Source of the DNA: Pseudoclavibacter sp. AY1F1
GTDB taxonomy: Bacteria > Actinomycetota > Actinomycetes > Actinomycetales > Microbacteriaceae
DNA length: 64,000 nucleotides
NCBI RefSeq assembly: GCF_002931075.1
Contig: NZ_PSTQ01000014.1
Location: 1-64,000 of the forward strand
Direction of reading: 5' to 3'
Of the stretch, positions 17,463 to 25,833 are shown piece by piece. The translations under genes and the position numbers were made by a program. Within the stretch, counting starts at the first letter, position 1; each line of letters starts with the position of its first letter. Under the pieces are notes generated by a model. The model was not told where the DNA came from. It was given only the letters and a program-made list of their open reading frames with translations, and made no database searches.

Positions 17463-17734
17463 CCGACATCAGCGCCAGCGAGCAACTCGCCCAGGTTCGC
17501 ACCTGGTTGCAAGCTCAGATCGCGGAGTACCTGGGCCGAGACGCCCACGAGATCGACATGGACAGCTCCCTCGCCGAGCTCGGGCTCGGATCAGTGCAGA
17601 TGCTTGCCCTGTGCGGCGATGCTGAAGACCGCTTCGGCATCGTGGTCGACCCGGAGGTTGTGCTCGACTTCCCCACGCCGTCGAGCCTTGCGCCAGAAAT
17701 TGCGGCGCTGGTCCAATCCGGAGCGCACGCATGA
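17459..17734 (+). CDS. Acyl carrier protein 1
   Basis: A 91-residue free-standing carrier protein. The phosphopantetheine site is Ser45 in AELGLGSVQML, where the usual DSL reads GSV. Helix II continues with LALCGDAEDRFGIVVDPEVV. ATGA overlap with the FAAL gene makes it the likely acceptor of the activated fatty acid. It must be primed by a phosphopantetheinyl transferase, one of which is encoded at 25833. It overlaps the KAS III gene by 4 nt. Confidence 0.88.
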   Translation: MTDISASEQLAQVRTWLQAQIAEYLGRDAHEIDMDSSLAELGLGSVQMLALCGDAEDRFGIVVDPEVVLDFPTPSSLAPEIAALVQSGAHA

Positions 17735-18690
17735 CAGCAGTTCTCGAAGTTGCACGCGCGATCCCGGACGGTCGTGCTGAGATCGCCGATCTTGCGCCAG
17801 AGCTTGGCATCGATGACCTGCAGCTCGGCGTATTCCATCGCTACTTCGGCCTGAAGCGCGTCTGCGTGGCGCAGGAGAACTCTTACGTCGACATGCTCAC
17901 GCAGGCAGGCGATGCTCTCGAGCTGCTCCGCGGCAACAAGCACCGAGTGCGATACGTGATCGGCGCCCGCACACTCGCGACGGTCGCTCATCCGGATGAG
18001 AACCCGCTGCACGAGGTCGCCGAGAGACTCGGACTCGGGCATGCGCTCGTCTTCACCCTCACTCAGCACGCGTGTGCTTCGGCACTCCTCGCCGTCGATC
18101 TCGCGGGACGTCTGCTTGCTGCCGACGCTTCCCCGGACGCGCTTGCGCTGGTCCTCACGGGCGAGAAGGCGGTGAGCCCAGAATCGAGGACCATCGCGGG
18201 CATCACGGTCATGGGCGAGGCGACTGCGGCGTGTCTCGTAGCGGCAGACCTGCGTGATGAGCCGCGAAGCGCCGATCGTGTTCTCAGCTACGCGACCCGC
18301 ACACTCGGCGAGTTCCACCAGCTCCCGCTTCCGCACGAGTTGGCCGCCGGGTATGGGAACCAGTACGTGCCTGTGCTGGTGGAGGTCATCCGGGAAGCGC
18401 TCGATTCGGCGGGGCTCGAGGTGCTAGATCTGGCACGGATCCTGCCCCACAACGTGAACCGGATCTCCTGGAAGCGCGCCTGCAGGATGCTCGGCTACCC
18501 GTTGACGCAGGTGCATCTCGAGAACGTGCCGGAGCTCGGACACTGCTTCGGCGCCGACACGTTCATCAACTACGTAGATGTGCACCGGGACGGATTGCTC
18601 CGTCCTGGCGACCACTACTTGATGGCGTCCGTTGGTCTGGGGTCGACGTTCTCGGCCATGGTCTTCGAGTACGGGGGAGTTCCGGCATGA
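17731..18690 (+). CDS. 3-oxoacyl-ACP synthase III-like protein
   Basis: A 319-residue thiolase-fold protein of the FabH/KAS III type. The nucleophile is Cys115 in LTQHACASALL, and the His is His240 in ILPHNVNRISW. Where FabH has Asn in GNTSAA, this protein has LGHCFGADTF (His271, then Asp276), so the Cys-His-Asn triad is altered. Related KAS III-like enzymes with altered triads, such as CerJ (Cys-His-Asp), act as acyltransferases forming esters or amides rather than C-C bonds. It could therefore condense the ACP1-bound acyl chain or transfer it. Start ATG 17731 overlaps the ACP gene. Confidence 0.85.
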   Translation: MTAVLEVARAIPDGRAEIADLAPELGIDDLQLGVFHRYFGLKRVCVAQENSYVDMLTQAGDALELLRGNKHRVRYVIGARTLATVAHPDENPLHEVAERLGLGHALVFTLTQHACASALLAVDLAGRLLAADASPDALALVLTGEKAVSPESRTIAGITVMGEATAACLVAADLRDEPRSADRVLSYATRTLGEFHQLPLPHELAAGYGNQYVPVLVEVIREALDSAGLEVLDLARILPHNVNRISWKRACRMLGYPLTQVHLENVPELGHCFGADTFINYVDVHRDGLLRPGDHYLMASVGLGSTFSAMVFEYGGVPA

Positions 18691-20096
18691 GGGCACCCGC
18701 GACGGTTCCACACGAACGGCATGGGGCTGCTTTTCTCTCTCGTCTCAAATCGGCGACGACGGGCGACTCGAACACCCCGCTTGTCCTTCTCGGCAACTTC
18801 GAGGTCGAGAACGCCTGGGCACGGTCGGAAGTGGGACTTCCCTCGGTCGCCGGGGCATCTGCATCGTCAGCTCTTGTCAATCGGATGGATGAGTACGCGC
18901 TTCTGCTCGGGGCCGGCGGCGACATCGTGGTCCTGAAATCGGCCCCGGACGATGGCCACCTCGCCCACCTCAGTTCGCTCGGGTTCACCCTGCCTGAAGT
19001 GGTTGTCGTTGATGAAGGGCACGCCGAGAACACGGTCACGGAGGACGCGCTCGCGTCTCCTGGCACGATTCGGGCCATCACGGCCGTCGCACCGGCAGGA
19101 GCCCACCTGCTGGCGCACGGCTGCTCCGCGGCCGAGGAACAGCTGGGGGTCGCGTGCGGACTTCCGCTCGCGCATCCGAGCGCAGCAACCGCGAAGGCCG
19201 TCAACGGCAAGGTCTACAGCCGCCTCCTGTGCGAAGAGCTCGGTATCAGGCAGTCGCCGGGGTGGACGATGCACACAGTCCACGATTTTGTTGACGCTGT
19301 GCCCGCGATCGAAGAGATGCTCCTCACGGGTGCTTCTGTCGGCGTCAAGGACTCCTACGGCGTCTCCGGCAAGGGCATCGTGGTGATTTCCGAACCGCGT
19401 CGGCTCTACCAGCTCGCCAGGATGGTGGAGCGCCGCGCGACGAAGTCAGGCGAAGATCGGCTGAACGTCGTCGCGGAAGTCTGGGCTGACAAGGTGCTCG
19501 ACCTCAATTATCACGTCACGATCGCACGCGACGGAGACGTCGTCTTCGATTTCGTCCAGGAGGCGATCACCGAGAACGGGGTGCACAAGGGGCACCGCAT
19601 CCCCGCGGGGATCTCAGAGGCGACGAGGGAGGAGCTTCGGAGCATCGGCGAGCTCGTCGGAGAGAAGCTCGCGAGCGACGGCTACTTCGGCCCGGTCGGC
19701 CTCGACGCGATCACGACCGCTGACGGGTCTCTGCTTCCAGTGCTGGACATCAACGCTCGCAACAACATGTCGACGTACCAGACTCGGATCCACGAGCGAT
19801 TCCTGCTCGACGGGTCGGTCGCGATCGCGCGAACCTACGAGCTCAGCCTCGACAGGCGCCTGTCGTTCGAGCAGGTCGACCATCACCTGGGTGATGCGCT
19901 CCTCAGTCCTTCTCGTGGAGCTGGTGCCATCGTCACCAACTTCGCAACCGTCAACGCTGCGGCTCCCGAGGCTGACGGCGCCATGTTCCGGGGGCGGTTC
20001 GGGTGCGTGCTCGTCGCGGCAGACGCAGCGGAGCTCCGCCAGCTGGATCGCCGTATCGCCGCATCACTCGAAGCAGAGGGAATCGCCCGTGCCTGA
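18687..20096 (+). CDS. ATP-grasp ligase (BtrJ-like, pre-ATP-grasp type)
   Basis: A 469-residue protein with an N-terminal Rossmann-like region (VLLGNFEVENAW, then a Gly/Ala strand) and an ATP-grasp domain from about residue 165: KVYSRLLCEELGIRQSPGW, VGVKDSYGVSGKGIVVI as the phosphate-binding loop, and DINARNNMSTYQTRIH with the Mg-binding Asp/Asn. Together with the decarboxylase and ACP that follow it directly, it matches the butirosin set, in which BtrJ loads L-glutamate on the carrier BtrI. I infer amino-acid loading on ACP2. A free amide ligase is the alternative. ATG 18687 overlaps the KAS III stop. Confidence 0.8.
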   Translation: MRAPATVPHERHGAAFLSRLKSATTGDSNTPLVLLGNFEVENAWARSEVGLPSVAGASASSALVNRMDEYALLLGAGGDIVVLKSAPDDGHLAHLSSLGFTLPEVVVVDEGHAENTVTEDALASPGTIRAITAVAPAGAHLLAHGCSAAEEQLGVACGLPLAHPSAATAKAVNGKVYSRLLCEELGIRQSPGWTMHTVHDFVDAVPAIEEMLLTGASVGVKDSYGVSGKGIVVISEPRRLYQLARMVERRATKSGEDRLNVVAEVWADKVLDLNYHVTIARDGDVVFDFVQEAITENGVHKGHRIPAGISEATREELRSIGELVGEKLASDGYFGPVGLDAITTADGSLLPVLDINARNNMSTYQTRIHERFLLDGSVAIARTYELSLDRRLSFEQVDHHLGDALLSPSRGAGAIVTNFATVNAAAPEADGAMFRGRFGCVLVAADAAELRQLDRRIAASLEAEGIARA

Positions 20097-21423
20097 CCAG
20101 TTCACCGCAATCGCCTCCGCTCACGAGAAGGTCGCAGCTGCCGAGAGATTCGGGACGCCGTGCTACCTGTATGACGCCGGCGAGATCGAGCGGCAGTACT
20201 CCGGACTGCGCAGCAGACTCGACGACAGGATGCAGATCTACTTCTCACTGAAGGCGAACCCCAACGTGAGCATCATCGCGAAGCTGTTCGATCTCGGTGC
20301 CAGCGCCGAGGTGTCATCACTGGTCGAGTTGCACACGGCGCTTCGCGCTGGCGTGCCTGGGCATCGCATCCTGTTCCTCGGGCCCGGCAAGAGTCGCGCA
20401 GAGATCGAGGCCTGTCTCGAGCACGACGTGCGAGCGATCATCTGCGAGTCCGCGGGTGAACTTGATCTCATCGACCAGATCGCGCGCGGGCTTGGCGTCA
20501 CGGCCGACGTAGTGCTGCGAGTGAACGCGAGCTTCGAGGTCAAGGGAAGCGGCCTCACGATGGGCGGCAAACCGCGCCAATTCGGCATCGACGAGCAGCA
20601 GCTCTTCTCGGACGACGCTTTCCGTCGTGAGCGGCCGCATGTTCGGCTCATGGGCGTGCAGGCATACATGGGCACGCGCATTCTGCTCGAGGCCACCATC
20701 GTGGAGAACACCCGTCGTATCTTCGAGCTCGCGGAGCAGATTGCCGCTCACCTCGACTTCCACCTTGAGCTCGTCGACGTGGGCGGAGGCCTGGGCGTGG
20801 CCTATTTCAAGGGGGAGCACGATCTTGACATCGAGCTGCTCGCGGCCGATCTCAACGAGCAGATCGCGGCGTTCGCCTCCCGCCGGCCCGGAACCGAGAT
20901 CGTCATGGAACTGGGACGCTACCTCGTCGCGACCTGCGGGACCTACGTCACGCGTGTGCGCTACGTCAAAGAGTCGCTCGGCGAGCGGTTCGCCGTCACA
21001 GACGGCGGCACCAACCATCACATGGCTGCTATCGGCATCGGCTCAATCGGGAAGCGAAACTTCCCTATTGCCGCCCTGCGAACGGACGGGGACACGGAGC
21101 TTGTGCCCTGGAACGTCACCGGCCCGCTCTGCACACCGAACGACACGATCGGGAAAGCCGTGCAGCTCCCCGCCGATCTTGCACCGGGCGATCTGATCGC
21201 TGTCGAGCGTTCAGGTGCCTATGGCGTCACCGCGTCGCCCGTGCACTTCCTCAGCCACGGTTATCCCGCCGAAGTGCTCCTTGAGGGCGGCGCCGCCGTG
21301 CTCGTGCGTCACCGGGACGCGCCAGAGGACCTCATGTCGAGGCAGATCCTGCACCGCTTCGCTCACGCGTCGTCCGACGCGACACCAATCACCGTCCCTG
21401 TAGCCCCAGAAGGAGCATCATGA
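20089..21423 (+). CDS. PLP-dependent decarboxylase (Orn/DAP/Arg decarboxylase fold III, BtrK-like)
   Basis: A 444-residue fold-type III decarboxylase. PLP Lys55 lies in YFSLKANPNVSI, followed by GASAEVSSLVEL, LVDVGGGLGVAY (glycine loop), MELGRYLVATCG and the second-subunit active-site motif VTGPLCTPNDTIGK. In lysA-type enzymes the last motif is CESGD; the CTPxD form is seen in enzymes acting on carrier-bound or modified amino acids such as BtrK. The GTG start at 20089 overlaps the ATP-grasp gene by 8 nt. Expected role: decarboxylate an aminoacyl-ACP2 to an omega-amino acyl thioester (for Glu, 4-aminobutyryl-ACP). Confidence 0.87.
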   Translation: MPDQFTAIASAHEKVAAAERFGTPCYLYDAGEIERQYSGLRSRLDDRMQIYFSLKANPNVSIIAKLFDLGASAEVSSLVELHTALRAGVPGHRILFLGPGKSRAEIEACLEHDVRAIICESAGELDLIDQIARGLGVTADVVLRVNASFEVKGSGLTMGGKPRQFGIDEQQLFSDDAFRRERPHVRLMGVQAYMGTRILLEATIVENTRRIFELAEQIAAHLDFHLELVDVGGGLGVAYFKGEHDLDIELLAADLNEQIAAFASRRPGTEIVMELGRYLVATCGTYVTRVRYVKESLGERFAVTDGGTNHHMAAIGIGSIGKRNFPIAALRTDGDTELVPWNVTGPLCTPNDTIGKAVQLPADLAPGDLIAVERSGAYGVTASPVHFLSHGYPAEVLLEGGAAVLVRHRDAPEDLMSRQILHRFAHASSDATPITVPVAPEGAS

Positions 21424-21689
21424 CAACCCCAGAAATCGACCGGGCAGCTATCCGGGAACGCGTTGTCGAGGCGCTCGCGAGCGTGCTCGGACGAGAGCTC
21501 GTCGATGTCGACGACAGCACTCGCCTCTTCGACGATCTCAACCTCGACTCCACGAGTGTCCTCGGGATGCTCATGGAACTCGAGGACAAGGTAGGGATGG
21601 AGGTTGACGCCGATGAGCTCGAGCCCGAGCACCTCGAGACGGTCGGCGCGCTCACCGACTTCATCGCCTCCCAGGTCACCCGGCCCTGA
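21420..21689 (+). CDS. Acyl carrier protein 2 (BtrI-like position)
   Basis: An 89-residue acidic carrier protein. The pantetheine site is Ser44 in DDLNLDSTSVLGML. ATG 21420 has AGAAGGAG upstream and overlaps the decarboxylase stop. Its place directly after the ATP-grasp and decarboxylase genes suggests that it carries the amino acid on which they act. The operon thus keeps one carrier for the fatty acyl chain and one for the amine building block. Confidence 0.88.
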   Translation: MTTPEIDRAAIRERVVEALASVLGRELVDVDDSTRLFDDLNLDSTSVLGMLMELEDKVGMEVDADELEPEHLETVGALTDFIASQVTRP

Positions 21690-21691
21690 CG

Positions 21692-22558
21692 ATGAGGATC
21701 TCTGCTCCGAGCCGTGACGCCCTTCGCATCGAGGCCGTCATCGACATTCCACTGGTCGGACTCCCGCACATCCAGAAACTGGTCGACCGCTCGTTGGCCA
21801 GAGACCTGCAGCACATCTACGGCGACGTCGGAGACGATTCGCTCCTCTCCTCCGACAGCCTCAGCTACCCGCAGATGGTGAGCGCTGCGGCGGACGCGCT
21901 GCAGCGCGATGGCCTCCTTGAGCAGGTCCGCTTCGTGGTCCTCGCGATCGCGACGCCGGATTCGCAACATCAGCGGCTGCTCGGGGGGTACGCGAACCAG
22001 CGTTTTCCATCGCGCCCGGATGTCTTCGCGGTTGCTGAGCAGGGCGCGGCTGGCCCGTTCACGGCGATCGCGTTGGCGGGCGTACGCCTCGAGTCGACGC
22101 AGGATCGGGCCGTGGTCCTGGTGCTCGAGCAGACCGCGCTCCCACCGGGCCGGACACCTCGGCCGTCTCGCGACAGCGCGGTGGCTGTGGTGCTTCGACG
22201 AAGCGGTCCCGGTTGCATCATTGGCTCCCTCTCCGTCGAACGGCGCTCGGCGAGTGACACGAGCGCTCCGACCACATCGGGTGGCGGGGGAGAGCGTCCT
22301 GTCGAGCGGGCGTCGGCGGCGACAACCATCTCCGGGTGTTCCGTGCCCGGGGTCGGTGGACTTCGCCCTGCGCACGATTCTGTCGCCACGGGCGTCTTCG
22401 CGCGGCTCGCCTCCGTCTGGGAAGAGGCAGCGTCGCGGGAGCCGATCGAAGTGGTGGAGCATGACCAGGTCCTCGGGTATGCCTGCAGGTTGACGCTCGA
22501 TCAAACCCTGACCGCGGGCCTCGCGCTGGCTCAGCCGCAGGAGGCGGCGTCAGTATGA
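21692..22558 (+). CDS. Ketosynthase-like (thiolase-fold) protein lacking the active-site Cys
   Basis: A 288-residue protein without a confident family. Residues 60-165 read like the N-terminal half of a KAS III: LSYPQMVSAAADALQRDGLL, FVVLAIATPDSQ, a strand before AEQGAAGPFTAIALAG, then RAVVLVLEQTALPPG. The nucleophile position, normally QGCASG or similar, is Ala here. The C-terminal 120 residues include a Gly/Ser/Thr-rich linker and no His/Asn motifs. It could be a structural partner or chain-length gatekeeper for the KAS III at 17731. This reading is inferred from pattern only. It starts 2 nt after the ACP2 stop. Confidence 0.5.
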   Translation: MRISAPSRDALRIEAVIDIPLVGLPHIQKLVDRSLARDLQHIYGDVGDDSLLSSDSLSYPQMVSAAADALQRDGLLEQVRFVVLAIATPDSQHQRLLGGYANQRFPSRPDVFAVAEQGAAGPFTAIALAGVRLESTQDRAVVLVLEQTALPPGRTPRPSRDSAVAVVLRRSGPGCIIGSLSVERRSASDTSAPTTSGGGGERPVERASAATTISGCSVPGVGGLRPAHDSVATGVFARLASVWEEAASREPIEVVEHDQVLGYACRLTLDQTLTAGLALAQPQEAASV

Positions 22559-23232
22559 TCCGGCACAGCGAGTCGCCAGACGAATCGGCTGCGGTCCAAC
22601 TGAGCCACACGGCCCGCCAGAAGGGGAGCATCGCGGCACTCGCCGAACTCTCTCGGCAGGTCGCACCTCCGCGTGGGCAGCGCTACGTGCTGCTGCCGCA
22701 CAGCGAGGCGGCCCCCGCGGGAGGGCACCAGGTGGAGGCCCTCGACGCGGAGGACGGCCAAATCGTTGTCTGGGCTCTCGCTCCGACGCAGTCGGGGTCG
22801 GGGTCGGAGGCAGAGGCAGGGGCAGAGTCCGGGGAGGTCCGGTCGCGGCGTGAATGGCGGTGGCGTGTGCACGCCGTCCGCCTTGGGCTCTCGCAGAGGC
22901 TCCTGGCGGTCGCGGTGGATCACCTCAAGGGGCGTCGGATCGGCAAGGTGCCCACCATTAACCTGCCGGCCGTGCGACTCATCGTCGCGGACGCCGATCT
23001 GCTCCACCAGACCGCAGCGATATCCCTGGAACGCCACGTGCGCGACGCTGACGAGGCCTCTCTCCGGACAGCGGCAGCCGAGATCGACGATGCAGTGCTC
23101 GCGGCAATGTCGATGCTCGGTGCCACGGGCTACGTCGACGCCGCACCGGGGCGTCTCGCTCGCATCGTGGACCTCCTCGGGCAGAGCGTCGCAACGGTCA
23201 ATGAGAAGAGCCCAGAGAGATGCAACGCATGA
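22555..23232 (+). CDS. Acyl-CoA dehydrogenase C-terminal-domain-like protein
   Basis: A 225-residue protein. Residues 105-215 resemble the helical C-terminal domain of acyl-CoA dehydrogenases: HAVRLGLSQRLLAVAVDHLK, GRRIGKVPTINLPAVRLIVA, AAAEIDDAVLAAMSMLGATG and YVDAAPGRLARIV. The N-terminal 100 residues match nothing I know and include a Gly/Ser/Glu low-complexity stretch. The middle flavin domain is absent. It directly precedes a full-length relative (overlap 4 nt), as in heteromeric actinobacterial enzymes such as the mycobacterial FadE pairs. ATGA overlap with the preceding gene. Confidence 0.6.
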   Translation: MIRHSESPDESAAVQLSHTARQKGSIAALAELSRQVAPPRGQRYVLLPHSEAAPAGGHQVEALDAEDGQIVVWALAPTQSGSGSEAEAGAESGEVRSRREWRWRVHAVRLGLSQRLLAVAVDHLKGRRIGKVPTINLPAVRLIVADADLLHQTAAISLERHVRDADEASLRTAAAEIDDAVLAAMSMLGATGYVDAAPGRLARIVDLLGQSVATVNEKSPERCNA

Positions 23233-24380
23233 TCGCGGAGCGTCTCCAGGACGCCCTCCTGCCGTTCCAGCACACGCTCCGAGAGCACGCGCTCGCCATC
23301 GACAGCGACCCGCGGAGCATCTCGCGTGTCCTCGACAGCGGCGTGCCATTCCACCAGTTCGCAGGCCTCCCAAGGGAGTTCGCGAGCGACCCGTTGCGGG
23401 TTGATGGGGAAGCGCTCTATCTCACGAGCTGCGAGGAGCGAGTAATCGCGACCGAGATTCTCGCGACCGGCGACGCTTCGATGGTCGTCGGAGCTCCCGG
23501 AGCGTCGATGTCCGGCGTGCTCATCGACGCGCTCGGCAGCAACCGGCAACGGGAGCGCTTCTACTCGCGCGTCGCAGAACGTCCTATCTGGACGTTCTTC
23601 GGGCTCACGGAGCCGAACCGAGGCTCGGATGCCGCGTCCCTCGAAACCCTCGTTGACGGCGACGGCAGTGGTGAAGGGAGGCTCATCGGGCACAAGAAGT
23701 TTGTGGGTAACGCAGCCAGGGCCGAGATCGGCGTGGTCTTCGCGCGCTTCAGGCCGGGCCCGCTCGGCATCGGAGCAGTGCTGGTCGAGACCGATCGGCG
23801 CGGATTCGAGGCCACCCCATTGAAGACGCTCGGTTTCCGGGGCGTGCAGCTCAGCGAGATCCAACTCGATGCTGTTCCTGTGGTGGGAGCCGACCTGCTC
23901 GGTGAGCACCTCACGCCGTCCAGGCGCGGCATCCTGGGAGCCGTGCAGGTCTTCAACGCCTTGCGTCCGGTGGTCGGAGCCCTCGGTCTCGGCATCGCAT
24001 CGGCCGGCCTCGACTACGTGCGGCGCGAGCGGCGCTCGCTCCGTCAGGACGAGGCAGCGACGATGGAGAACTTCGACGCCCGACTGCAGACTGTGCGCGC
24101 ACTTGTGCGGCGAGCGGCCGCGCTCGTCGACAACGGGCAAGCGGACGGCGCGATGTCCTCCGCCGCCAAGGTGCTTTCGGTGGAGCTCGCCAGCGCGGTC
24201 ACGCAGCAGATGCCGCGGCTTGTCGGGGGAGCAATCCGTTGGGAGCATCCGTACCTCGACAAGCTTCGTCGCGACGTGGGCGCGCTGGAACTCATGGAGG
24301 GCACTTCGCTGATCCAACGGCAGAACGTCGCGACCGGATATCTGCAACGTGGCCTTGGCGCAGCGCGTGTCGCAAAGTAG
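23229..24380 (+). CDS. Acyl-CoA dehydrogenase family protein (acyl-ACP desaturation candidate)
   Basis: A 383-residue flavoprotein. The middle-domain signature is FFGLTEPNRGSDAASL, followed by a beta-domain (FVGNAARAEIGVVFARFRPG) and the C-terminal helical bundle. LMEGTSLIQRQNVA keeps the Glu at the catalytic-base position of medium-chain enzymes. Some relatives in natural-product pathways oxidise carrier-bound acyl or aminoacyl groups (PltE, RedW), which suits a cluster built on free carriers. ATG 23229 overlaps the previous stop as ATGA, like its neighbours; ATG 23220 is in frame three codons earlier. Confidence 0.85.
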   Translation: MIAERLQDALLPFQHTLREHALAIDSDPRSISRVLDSGVPFHQFAGLPREFASDPLRVDGEALYLTSCEERVIATEILATGDASMVVGAPGASMSGVLIDALGSNRQRERFYSRVAERPIWTFFGLTEPNRGSDAASLETLVDGDGSGEGRLIGHKKFVGNAARAEIGVVFARFRPGPLGIGAVLVETDRRGFEATPLKTLGFRGVQLSEIQLDAVPVVGADLLGEHLTPSRRGILGAVQVFNALRPVVGALGLGIASAGLDYVRRERRSLRQDEAATMENFDARLQTVRALVRRAAALVDNGQADGAMSSAAKVLSVELASAVTQQMPRLVGGAIRWEHPYLDKLRRDVGALELMEGTSLIQRQNVATGYLQRGLGAARVAK

Positions 24381-25833
24381 CGCAAGGGGAGTCACCGCCG
24401 ACTTCAGCGACGCGGAACCGCTGCGATTCCGCGAGGCGGTCAGACGAGTCGCGTCGCTGGCCGCCCCGCTCAGCGTCGCCCTGCTGGTCGCGGCAGTCGC
24501 ACAGTTCGCCGTCGTCGGTCTGCTCGGGCACCTGGGAGCTGACGCCGTGCACGTTCGCAGTCTTTACGTGCCCATCTCCTTCTGCATCCTCGCTGTGCAG
24601 GAGGGGCTCAGCATCAGCTCGCAGGTGGTGTTCGCGCGCCTCCGCGGCGCTGAACGCTCCGAACGCGCGCCCGCGGCCTTCCGCCGCCTGGTCACGACCG
24701 GGCTGGCAGCGACCGTCGTGCTCGCTCTCGTCGTGGCCACCGCGGCACCGCTCGTGGGGAGCGCACTCGGCGCAGAGGGTGCGAGGGCAGCGGCCTTCAC
24801 GTCGTTTGCGCAGCTCATGGGTATCGCCACCGTCTTCACCGTTCCAGGCACGGTCGCCGTGGGCGCGCTGCGGGGTTGGGGGCGCCCGGGCTTGTCGATC
24901 GTGATGGCCCTCGTCCTGGCGGTGACGCAGGTGCTCGGCGTCTGGATCGTCGGCGACCTGGCCGGTCTCGGAATCACCGCGGTCCCCATCTTCGTTGCAA
25001 CCGCAGGACTCGCGGCGCTCGCCGTCGCCCCCTCGCTCGCGAAGGTGGCACGCCTGCCGCTCACCAAGCGCTGGCTATCTGTCGACGCGACGCTCCAGCG
25101 CGGTGAGCAGCGAACGCCGGCCAGCGAATGGGACGACGAAGCCGCAGCGATCGCCTCGTTGGCAACGCGGACACTGCTCGCCGTCGGGGTGCCCGTGGCC
25201 CTCTCCTATATGCTCCTCACCGCTGCCAACCTCGCGACGATGTGGGTGCTCGCGCCCTTCGACGGGTACGCGCAGACCGCTTTCGGCATCGGCTCAACTG
25301 TGCAGGGTGTGATCATCGTGCCCGCGATCGCTGTTGGCTCCGCGGCGGGCGTGCTCATGCATCAGCATTCCGCCGCGGGAGCGGATCGTGCTCTCCCTTC
25401 GCTCTTCCGAGCCGCAGTGGCGATCGTCGTCGGCAGCTACGCGGTGCTCTCCGCCCTGATGGTGCTCACTCCGAACCTCCTGGCTGGCCTGCTCGTGGCC
25501 GACTCGCGCATCCAAGCTGCCCTGGCGGAGTTCCTTGCAATCGTCGGCCCGTCCTATTTCGGGCTCGGCATCGTGCTGTTCCTGCTGACCGTGCTGGAGC
25601 AGCTTCGCTTCGGAGCGCTGGCCGTGACCCTCAACCTCGCCTACTACGCCGCGTCCATCGGCCTCGGAGCATTGATGGCTCACTCGACGGGCGATGCATC
25701 GACGCTGTTCCGCGTCCTCGCCATCTCGAATCTGACCGGACTCGGCCTGCTGCTCCCGCTCACGAGCATCCTCGTACGCCGACGCTCCCGACGGCGCGGA
25801 TTCGCAGGAGACCCCCGGCGGGCAGAACCGTGA
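24349..25833 (+). CDS. MATE family efflux transporter
   Basis: About 494 residues with twelve hydrophobic segments in two similar halves. The first half has PLSVALLVAAVAQFAVVGLL and a loop near VQEGLSISSQVVFARLRG; the second begins near residue 270 with VPVALSYMLLTAANLATMWV and contains GIGSTVQGVIIVPAIAVGSA. This is the MATE pattern (DinF/NorM superfamily, cation-driven). GTG 24349 overlaps the dehydrogenase gene by 32 nt; GTG 24367 is the alternative. It is a likely exporter of the cluster product or an intermediate. The C-terminus is strongly basic. Confidence 0.82.
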   Translation: MALAQRVSQSSARGVTADFSDAEPLRFREAVRRVASLAAPLSVALLVAAVAQFAVVGLLGHLGADAVHVRSLYVPISFCILAVQEGLSISSQVVFARLRGAERSERAPAAFRRLVTTGLAATVVLALVVATAAPLVGSALGAEGARAAAFTSFAQLMGIATVFTVPGTVAVGALRGWGRPGLSIVMALVLAVTQVLGVWIVGDLAGLGITAVPIFVATAGLAALAVAPSLAKVARLPLTKRWLSVDATLQRGEQRTPASEWDDEAAAIASLATRTLLAVGVPVALSYMLLTAANLATMWVLAPFDGYAQTAFGIGSTVQGVIIVPAIAVGSAAGVLMHQHSAAGADRALPSLFRAAVAIVVGSYAVLSALMVLTPNLLAGLLVADSRIQAALAEFLAIVGPSYFGLGIVLFLLTVLEQLRFGALAVTLNLAYYAASIGLGALMAHSTGDASTLFRVLAISNLTGLGLLLPLTSILVRRRSRRRGFAGDPRRAEP

